A stretch of DNA of 64,000 nt from Gadus chalcogrammus (Eukaryota; Chordata; Actinopteri; Gadiformes; Gadidae): the NCBI RefSeq assembly GCF_026213295.1, contig NC_079414.1, forward strand, positions 9,246,984 through 9,310,983, given 5' to 3'. A program made the translations under genes and the position numbers. The notes under the pieces are model-generated. The model was given only the letters and a program-made list of their open reading frames with translations. It ran no database searches and was not told the origin of the DNA. Numbering within the stretch: the stretch's first letter is position 1; each line of letters begins with the position of its first letter. Positions 55,369 through 64,000 of this stretch are shown here, piece after piece.

Positions 55369-58300
55369 ATGGGAGGCACAGAGACTTATAGGCGCACACC
55401 CGACACACAGCATCCTACCATCATCCGAACTCCAGGAAGACCCCAGGCCTCAGGTGAGAGTACGACGTCTTTCCCTCACATTGTGTGTCTGTACATGCGT
55501 TTATAGTGCAGGTATGTCTGCTGGACTTTAAACTTTATTGCCTGAGAATGACGACGTCATGTTGGTAGTATCGGTCAAGCCTGGAGTTGTCAAACTGATT
55601 TCTATGATACTCGATACTTTCTATGATAAATACTGCAATACTCCGGACTAGCATTGAAATACATACTATAATGTTCCGAGCTGTTATTATAATGCATAAT
55701 ATAATGATAGAATATTATAATATAATCTTGAATACTATGCTCTGAACTAGAATTAGATTAATAAATTATAATAGTAGGCCTACTATAACGCATATTATAA
55801 TGCTCCTAAACTCTAGAATATTCTGCTAGGATTATGATACATAATATAACACACATATTATACATTTACTTTATTAGGAACTAGTATTCTACTTATGATA
55901 GTATAATATTATAATACATACTATACTTGTACTGCTTGGGGCTTCTAAATGTAAACAACACTGGTCATAACTAACTGGTGTTAGCTATAACTCTGTTGTT
56001 AGCTATAGCTCTGGTGTTAGCTATAACTGTCACATGATTCTGGTAATCTTGGTAAAGGAAAACCAAGATATTAGATCTGTGGTTTGTTAACCACAATAGC
56101 CTATATAGTGCAATATTAAACAAACGGCTTCAGTTCAAGCTGTTAATGGAAATCATGGAAAACACAAATAGTTACTGAAGTTGTGAAAAACAGACTCAAA
56201 CTAATTTGCTGAACTATCACACTCGGTTGCTAAGAAAATTTCTAAATATCCTTGCATTACTTGCAGTCGTTTGTGGTCTGAGTGTTTTGGTCTGTCAGAA
56301 TTTAGCTTTGCAGAATAGCCGTTAGAATAACGTTGGTAATAATACTATTGCTATCAGTGAAGCTACCTCCTGAAGCCTTTTACCATTCAAGGACTTGAAT
56401 GGTAAACAGCTTCAGGAGTTGGTTTCACTGGTCTGTCTGTTGTTGAGTCGAAGCCTGAACCTTCAGTAATCATCTATTCAGACATCACACTGTCATGTCA
56501 CTGTCGATTAAAGACAGGGTGTGCCGGTACCGGTCCTACCCCAGGAATGAGAGGGTGGGGTCCAATCCTGGTTTGACCTGTTCCCAGGGAGTAACTTGGA
56601 ATTCCTTCAGAATGCCTCTGATATCTCAAAACCATGTCCAGTACTTGATGTTCAGTATTTTTGTCAATAATCTATTGAACCTCTACTCAATAGACGGATC
56701 CACTATTGAATCGACATGCATTTACTTCTAGTCCCTCCAGCTCTTCAATGCTAATATGTCTTGTGCTAGCTGCACACTGAATGTTCGGCCTTTGACTCCT
56801 GCAGGTTGAATGCAGATGGATTCATCCCCACCACAGTAGCAGAAGACGGAGATCATGGTATGAAAGCCTAACAGAGTGTCATGGTGTAAAGATGTGCTTG
56901 AATATGCTCGCCCAGGTCTTCTGGCCTCCTCATCGCTCCTCAGGGCACCGGTCACTGAGACCTACAGGAGGCAGTGTTTGGCTTCCGCACCTCTGGAACA
57001 GTCTGCCAGAGGAACAATCTGTCAATATTTGTAACTTTTTTTTTAATAATAGAACGTTTTTAATGGACACTATTACACTTTTTTATTTAGTAATGGATCA
57101 ATGTATCTGTGAATTCTCATATTTTAGTTTCCTTTTTGTGTTATTTATTTTGAAATGTTGTAAAAAGCACTCTATGAATGATGATTGATTGATGAAATGA
57201 TGGAGTTCCTGTTCAGCGTTAAATGGATGGGTGTTTTAAACGACATGTTCTTCTGTTTCCAAGCCAACTCATCGGCGAGGGAGGAGTATGTCGGACGGCC
57301 TCACCCTGGAGGAGTCCGCAAGCGGGGGACTGGTCGTCTCAAGCATTGGCGTTGGGTCCTCCTCCAATCAGGGGCTCCACCAAGGTAGGAACACTGATGT
57401 TGTTTGCCATGAAAAAGAGTCTGATGAACAGTGGCTTTTATAAACCAAATGTTATCACCTTGTTTAAGAAATATGTATGTTATATGTTTATATTTGTGGT
57501 ATGCATACATATATGCACAATAAGAGACCTTGAAAACTCCAAGCAACCTTTCGTGACCACATAATGTTTGAATTGCAGGGGATGAAATTGTGGGTGCATC
57601 GATTAATTTTGATGAACTGTCCAAAGAGGAGGTTTTGAAAGTACTGAAGCTGATGGAACCATTTAACAACAACATGCAAGTCCTCACCAAGAACAACATG
57701 AGCAAGAGTCTCGGCAACCTGGATTCAGTCTCCAAGGGCCCAGGAGAGGTTAGTCCAATTAATCCCATGATAAAGTCACTGCTAAAGGGGATTCATGGTG
57801 AACCACTGTCACTAAATCATGTATATGTCAGATACATGTATGGTCAAATTGTCAAAAAAGGGGTCTTTCTGTTCCAGATGCTGAACGACTCCTATAGCCG
57901 ACTCTACAATGCAAAGATCAAGAGGTTCATGAGGGATGGCCATGGAGGTGTGGGTGGTTCCAGCGATGGAGTGCGACACCCTCAAGGAAGCAGACCAGAG
58001 TTATCCAATTTAAGCCATAAGACTGACAGTGGAATTCCTCGGCTTGGCGTTGATTTTGGATTACTCAAAACAAAGACTCCCAGAATGGACACACCGACAG
58101 CAGACGGAAACCTCAATTTGAAAACAAAATCTGAACTAAACTTGCGTCATTCCAATGGAAGTCTTCCTGGTTTGGAAATATATCCGACCGAGGGTAAGAT
58201 CAGTGACCCAACCTTTGATGGCAATGCACCAAAAATAGAAATTGAAGGATCTAAAAAATCATTAAAAATGCCAAGATTTAAAATTCCAGACCTGGGTCTT

Positions 58301-61300
58301 AATGGAGCCATAACCAGACAGACAGATATAAACGTCCCAGAAATCTCTTCAGGTGCTATTCATGTCAGACCTTCCAAGAAACTTAGGAATCCTCCCCTAA
58401 ATGTGGACAACCCTAATATGGGTTTACATAACTTTGAGTTACCTACATTGACAAGGTCCACGGTAGACCTAAAAAAAACTGATTTAGATCTTGATTCACC
58501 CTCTGGAGAATTCAAGATGCCTTCATTTGGGCTGTCAGGCAAAAGACCAGATCTCAATATTGATGCTGGCCTCAAATCACCTGACTTCAGTCTCAAAACT
58601 GTTAATACTCCAGGGCTGGACATCAACGCAGGCCAGAACACACCAAAGTTCAAGATTCCCAACTTTGGTCTCTCTAGCCCCGAAGCACAAGAAGGTGGTT
58701 ATAGTGGAGATCTACAGGGGCCAGATATCAGCTTAGGAAAGAATAAAGCTGGATATCTGGAAACTGACATTGACCTTGATTTCGAGTCAACTAAACTCAA
58801 GCAACCGAGTATGGATATTGGTACCCCTTCTGGAAATTTCAAAATGCCAGATTTGAAAATGCCCAGTTTTGGATTGTCTGGATCAAAAGTAGAAGTTCCT
58901 GACTATGAGTTGCCTAATGTAAATCTCTCCAAGCTAAATGTTAACACCGATATGGAGATGAAAATGCCCTCAGCAAAAGTAAGTGCTCCCTCTGCTAAGG
59001 TCAAAAAACCCAAATTCAAATTATTTGGTACATTACCAAAGAAAAGAGATGTTGATATAAATGCAAGTGCAAAATCTCCAAAGATTCAGGGTTTAGAGTT
59101 TTCTGGAATTGACACACCAACCATTGATCTCACAGCTCCTAATCTAGACCTGCATGCTCCAGACATGAACGCTGATTTACCCAAAGGGAAATTCAAAATG
59201 CCCTCACAGAGCATGCCTAATTTTGACTTGAATGCTCTTGACCTGAACATCAATACACCAACATTGAAATCACCAGACCTGAGCCTCAGTGGTCCAAACA
59301 TAAAGGCTCCTGCTATGGATTTACCAAACATGGATCTTAAAGCTCCAAAAGTAGATCTTAACATGGGATCATCCAAAGGAATGTTTGATATGCCCAAATT
59401 TAAGATGCCAAATCTCCCAAACCTAAAAAGACCAGACATTGATGGCAACATAGATGGTTCAGATCTAGATGTGAATATACCAAATGTCAACATAAAGGGT
59501 CCCAAAGGAGGGCTAGAAATACCAGATGCTGATTATGACAGCCCGTCATTTAATTTTAAGAAGCCAAATTTGAAAATGCCAGATTTCGGTCTTTCAGCAC
59601 CAAAGTTAGATAGTCCTGACTTTAACTTCAAATCCCCTGATTTTAATGTTTCATGTCCTAAACTTGGCGGTGGAATAAATACACCAGACCTCAATATGCC
59701 CAGACTTGATCTCAAAAGCCCCAACATGGACCTCAGTGGCCCTAACATTGATATGAATGCTCCTTCAGGGAAATTCAAAATGCCCAAGTTTGATCTCTCT
59801 GGCACACTGCCAAAAGGGGGAATTGAAGCCCCGAACTTGGACATGCCCAAATTGGATCTTAAAGCTCCTAAATTGGATGTGAATACTCCAGATGTGAACA
59901 TTGGTTCACCCAAAGCAAAGTTTAAGATGCCCCACTTGAAGATGCCAAAATTTGGATCACCCAACATTAAAGGACCTGACATTGACGGCAACATAGGTGG
60001 TCCAGATCTAGATTTGAATATGCCAAGTGTCAACCTCAAAGGTCCTAAAGCTGGATTGGAAATGCCAGATGCGGATTTTGACAGCCCATCATTTAAATTT
60101 AAAAAGCCAAATATGAAGATGCCAGACTTAAGACTTTCAGGACCAAAGTTAGATGGTCCTGACTTCCCTGATTTCAATGTCTCTGGTCCTAAACTTGGCG
60201 GTGGAATAAATCCTCCAGACCTTAATATGCCCGGAGTGGATTACAAAAGCCCAAACATGGACCTCAATGCCCCTAACATTGATATTAATGCTCCTTCAGG
60301 GAGATTCAAAATGCCCAAGTTTGATCTCTCTGGCACACTGCCAAAAGGGGGAATTGAGGCCCCGAATTTAGACTGGCCAAAAATGGATCTGAAAGCTCCT
60401 AAATTGGATGCAAATACTCCAGATTTGAACATTGGTTCACCAAAGTCAAAGTTTAAGATGCCCGATTTGAAAATGCCCAAATTTGGCTCGCCAAACTTCA
60501 AAGGACCCGACATTGATGGCAACATAGGTGGTCCAGATCTAGATTTGAATATGCCAAATGTCAACCTAAAGGGTCCCAAAGCTGGATTGGAAATGCCAGA
60601 TGCTGATTTTGACAGCCCATCATTTAAATTTAAAAAGCCAAATATGAAAATGCCAGACTTTGGACTTTCAGGACCCAAGTTAGATGGTCCTGACTTTGAT
60701 TTCAAGTCTCCTGATTTCAATGTCTCTGGTCCTAAACTTGGCGGTGGTATAAATACACCAGACGTCAATATGCCCAAAGTTGATCTCAAAAGCCCCAACA
60801 TGGACCTCAGTGGCCCTAACTTTGATATTAATGCTCCTTCAGGGAAACTGAAAATGCCTAATTTTGGTCTCTCTGGCACACTTCCAAAAGGGGGGATTCA
60901 GGCCCCGAACTTGGACTTGCCAAAATTGGATCTTAAAACTCCTAAATGGGATGTGAATACTCCAGATTTGAATATTGGTTCACCAAAAGGAAAGTTTAAG
61001 ATGCCCAAGTTCAAAATGCCAAGATTTGGCTCACCTAAAGTTAAAGGACCTGACATTGAAGGCAAAGTAGGTGGTTCAAATCTAGATATGAATATGCCAA
61101 ATGTCAACCTTAAGAGTCCCAAGGCCGGATTTGAAATGCCAGATGTAGATTTTGACAGCCCATCATTTCAATTTAAAAAGCCAAATTTGAAAATGCCTGA
61201 TCTCGGTCTTTCAGCACCAAAGTTAGATGGTCCTGACTTAAACTTCAAATCCCCTGATTTAAATGTTTCAGGTCCTAAACTTGGCGGTGGAATAAATACA

Positions 61301-64000
61301 CCAGACCTCAATATGCCCAGAGTCGATCTCAAAAGCCCCAACATGGACCTCAGTGCCCCTAACATTGATATGAATGCTCCTTCTGGGAAATTCAAAATGC
61401 CCAAGTTAGATCTCTCTGGCAGCCTGCCCGAAGGGGGAATTGAGGCCCCGAACTTGGACTTGCCAAAATTGGATCTAAAAGCTCCTAAATGGGATGTGAA
61501 TACTCCAGATTTGAACATTGGTTCACCCAAAACAAAGTTTAAGATGCCCCACTTGAAGATGCCAAAATTTGGATCACCCAACATTAAAGGACCTGACATT
61601 GATGGCAACATAGGTGGTCCAGATCTAGATTTGAATATGCCAAATGTCAACCTCAAGGGTCCTAAAGCTGGATTGGAAATGCCGGATGCAGATTTTGACA
61701 GCCCATCATTCAAATTGAAAATGCCAAATATGAAAATGCCAGACTTTGGACTTTCAGGACCCAAGTTAGATGGTCCTGACTTTAAGTCCCCTGATTTCAA
61801 TGTTTCTGGTCCTAAACTTGGCGGTGGAATTAATCTCCCAGACCTCAATGTGCCCAACTTTGATCTCAAAAGCCCCAACATGGACCTCAGTGCCCCTAAC
61901 ATTGATATGAAGGCTCCTTCTGGGAAATTCAAAATTCCTAAGTTAGATCTCTCTGGCAGCTTGCCCGAAGGGGGAATTGAGGCCCCGAACTTGGACTTGC
62001 CAAAATTGGATCTAAAAGGTCCTAAATGGGATTTGAACACTCCAGATTTGAACATTGGTTCACCCAAAACAAAGTTTAAGATGCCCCACTTGAAGATGCC
62101 AAAATTTGGATCACCCAACATTAAAGGACCTGACATTGACGGCAACATAGGTGGTCCAGATCTAGATTTGAATATGCCAAATGTCAACCTCAAGGGTCCT
62201 AAAGCTGGATTGGAAATGCCAGATGCAGATTTTGACAGCCCATCATTCAAATTTAAAAAGCCAAATATGAAAATGCCAGACTTTGGACTTTCAGGACCCA
62301 AGTTGGATGGCCCTGACTTTAAGTCCCCTGATTTCAATGTCTCTGGTCCTAAACCTGGCGGTGGAATGAATCTCCCAGACCTCAATATGCCCAATTTTGA
62401 TCTCAAAAGCCCCAACATGGACCTCAGTGCCCCAAACATTGATATGAATGCTCCTTCTGGGAAATTCAAAATGCCCAGGTTAGATCTCTCTGGCAGCTTG
62501 CCCGAAGGGGGAATTGGGGCCCCGAACTTGGACTTGCCAAAATTGGATCTAAAAGGTCCTAAATTGGGTATGAATACTCCAGACATGAACATTGGTTCAC
62601 CCAAAACAAAGTTTAAGATGCCTAAGGTGAAGATGCCCAAATTTAACCTCCCAAATCTAAAAGGACCACAAGTTGGTGGCAACTTCGATGGTCCAGATCT
62701 AGATATGAGTATGCCAAATGTCAACCTCAAAGGTCCTAAAGCTGGATTTGAAATGCCAGATGTGGATATTGACAGCCCGTCACTTAAATTGAAAAAGCCA
62801 AATATGAAAATGCCAGACTTTGGACTTTCAGGACCAAAGCTAGATGGTCCTGACTTTGACCTAAATTCCCCAGATTTCAATGTTTCAGGTCCTAAACTTG
62901 GTGCTGGAATAAATCCCCCAGACCTCAATATGCCAAACTTTGATCTCAAAAAGCCCAACATGGACCTCAGTGCCCCAAACATTGACATTAATGCTCCTTC
63001 AGGGAAACTGAAAATGCCCAAATTTGGTCTCTCAGGTACATTGCCAGAAGGGGGAATTGAGACCCCGAAATTGGACTTGCCAAAAATGGATCTTAAAGCT
63101 CCTAAATTGAATGTGAAATCTCCAGATGTGAGGATTAGTTCACCCAAAACAAAGTTAAAGATGCCCCACTTGAAAATGCCCAAAATTGGCTTATCCGACA
63201 TTAAAGGACCTGACATTGATGGCAACATAGATGGTCCAGATGTAGATTTCAACATGCCAATGGCAAACATTAAAGGTCCAAAAGCTGTAATTCAATTACC
63301 AGATGGTGATTTTGATGGCAAATTTAAAAAGCCTAATTTGGGTCTTTCTGGACCAAAATTGGATGCCCCAAGTTTTGATATGTCTTCATCAAGACTACCA
63401 AATATGTCTGTAGACACTCCAGAGGGGAAGTTCAAAATGCCAGACATCGGTTTCTCTCGACCAAAAGCAACCGCACCAGACATGGACCTCTCTGTTTCTA
63501 AATTGAAAGGCCCCGGTCTGAAGGGCCCAAAAGTTGAAATCAATGCTCCATCTGGTCGGATGAGGACCCCTCAAGGGGCGAACGTGGGTCTTTCTGGTTC
63601 ACTACCAAAAGGGGAAATGAACACACCTAAATTTAACCTAAATGCCCCTCAAATAGGCATGGGCTCTCCAAAGAACGTCAAAATGCCAAAAGCAGGGATC
63701 CAAGGTGGATATACTGATGTAAAGAGACCCTCAGGAAATATCCAGGCTCCTCAACGTGACCTTGATTTCCCTGATAAAAGATTTAAACAGCCTCAATTTG
63801 GGAGCCCAAACTTTCAGGCTGGATCTAATATGGACTTTGATGCAGCTCCAAGTGCTCCAAATGTAGACCTCAACAGAATGAGGCCCAGTATCCAAAGCCC
63901 TCAGTTCAACATGAGAGCTCCAGTTCTTGACATTGATGCTCCTGCACTGCATTATAACAAGCCCTCTTATAAAGGTCAGAGGTCAGATCTTACAGGCAGG
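55369..64000 (+). CDS. AHNAK-like giant repeat protein, 5' part (runs off the window)
   Basis: AHNAK proteins are very large submembrane scaffolds. Exons inferred by phase: 55369-55453, 56816-56857, 57280-57384, 57579-57748, 57878->64000. Exons 3-4 give MSDGLTLEESASGGLVVSSI, then QGDEIVGASINFDELSKEEV and VLKLMEPFNNNMQVLTKNN, the degenerate PDZ module of the AHNAK/periaxin family. Exon 5 starts MLNDSYSRLYNAKIKRFMRD, as in AHNAK. Exon 5 is open for 2041 codons to the window end. It encodes (K/D)xPxLxxxxP-type repeats (KFKMPKFDLSGTLPKGGIEA) with long tandem units. The two short 5' exons are least sure; translation could start at the Met of 57288. No frame break was seen. AHNAK, AHNAK2-like and periaxin are alternatives; the PDZ and YNAKIK motifs favour AHNAK. 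Confidence 0.87.
56367..56418. repeat. 25-bp near-perfect inverted repeat (hairpin) in AHNAK-like intron 1
   Basis: Arms 56367-56391 and 56394-56418 (CTCCTGAAG...TTCAAG) pair at 23 of 25 positions around a 2-base loop. Confidence 0.85.
56890..57200 (+). mobile_element. LINE 3' fragment
   Basis: Encodes LPHLWNSLPEEQSVN (the LWNSLP motif of LINE C-termini) and ends TTGTAAAAAGCACTCTATGA followed by (TGAT)n, a typical LINE tail. Confidence 0.6.
59570..63330 (+). repeat. Seven tandem coding units of 531-543 bp in the AHNAK-like exon
   Basis: The GGCGGTGGAATAAAT-type landmark (one GGTGCTGGA variant) occurs at 59666, 60197, 60740, 61283, 61820, 62357 and 62900, so the spacing is 531, 543, 543, 537, 537 and 543, all multiples of three (177-181 residues). 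Units share PNMDLS.PNIDxNAPSGKFK and SPSFKFKKPNMKMPDFGLSG blocks. Units 4-6 look most alike. Repeats before 59500 and after 63300 are degenerate. Confidence 0.95.

Noticed and set aside
61168..63270. 700-codon open frame on the minus strand
   Set aside because: It is the antisense shadow of the AHNAK-like coding repeats; the biased, repeated plus-strand codons leave no stop on the opposite strand. The plus frame has the family motifs and splice sites.

Overview
The window is nuclear DNA of a ray-finned (teleost) fish. The genes are vertebrate orthologues split by GT-AG introns. The spacers are full of fish-type repeats: hAT, Kolobok-like, Harbinger-like and L2-like elements, SINE tails, and very long (TG)n, (CT)n and minisatellite tracts. 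The microsatellite density recalls gadiform fish, but that is only a guess. All recognised host genes lie on the + strand.

Layout: (1) 1-5441 is the 3' part of socs7, an SH2/SOCS-box E3-ligase adaptor; its 5' end is outside the window. (2) 5442-9650 is socs7 3'UTR and a repeat-rich spacer. (3) 9667-17703 is sp2, complete in eight coding exons, with an array of four inverted CCAAT boxes just before the start codon; its 3'UTR runs to about 20000. (4) 20504-21217 is a Ty1/copia-like primer-binding site and gag ORF. (5) 21911-25646 is a TTAA-flanked transposon with a LINE nested in it and a TIR element nested in the LINE. (6) 25675-37219 is a second, partial sp2 copy (exons 4-8 plus 3'UTR), whose intron holds a 6-kb Kolobok/THAP-type element. 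(7) 38475-54014 is abcc10 (MRP7), complete in 21 exons. (8) 55369 to past the end is an AHNAK-like giant repeat protein with an N-terminal PDZ-like module. Its last exon is open from 57878 to the window end and holds about seven units of 177-181 residues.

SOCS7 is a signalling adaptor, SP2 a CCAAT/GC-box transcription factor, ABCC10 a lipophilic-anion exporter and AHNAK a submembrane scaffold. They are neighbours, not one pathway. Two things stand out. First, at least seven introns carry tandem arrays seeded on a splice donor (exon end plus GT), and two introns carry arrays seeded on an acceptor. Second, the headless sp2 copy is preceded by a gag ORF with a good donor in exactly the right phase, so a gag-SP2 chimeric protein is possible. 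A 91-bp sequence is also shared without a mismatch, in inverted orientation, between socs7 and abcc10 introns 38 kb apart.

Exon limits were read by eye from splice consensus and reading phase, which agree throughout socs7, sp2 and abcc10. Family names come from recalled protein similarity, not from a search.
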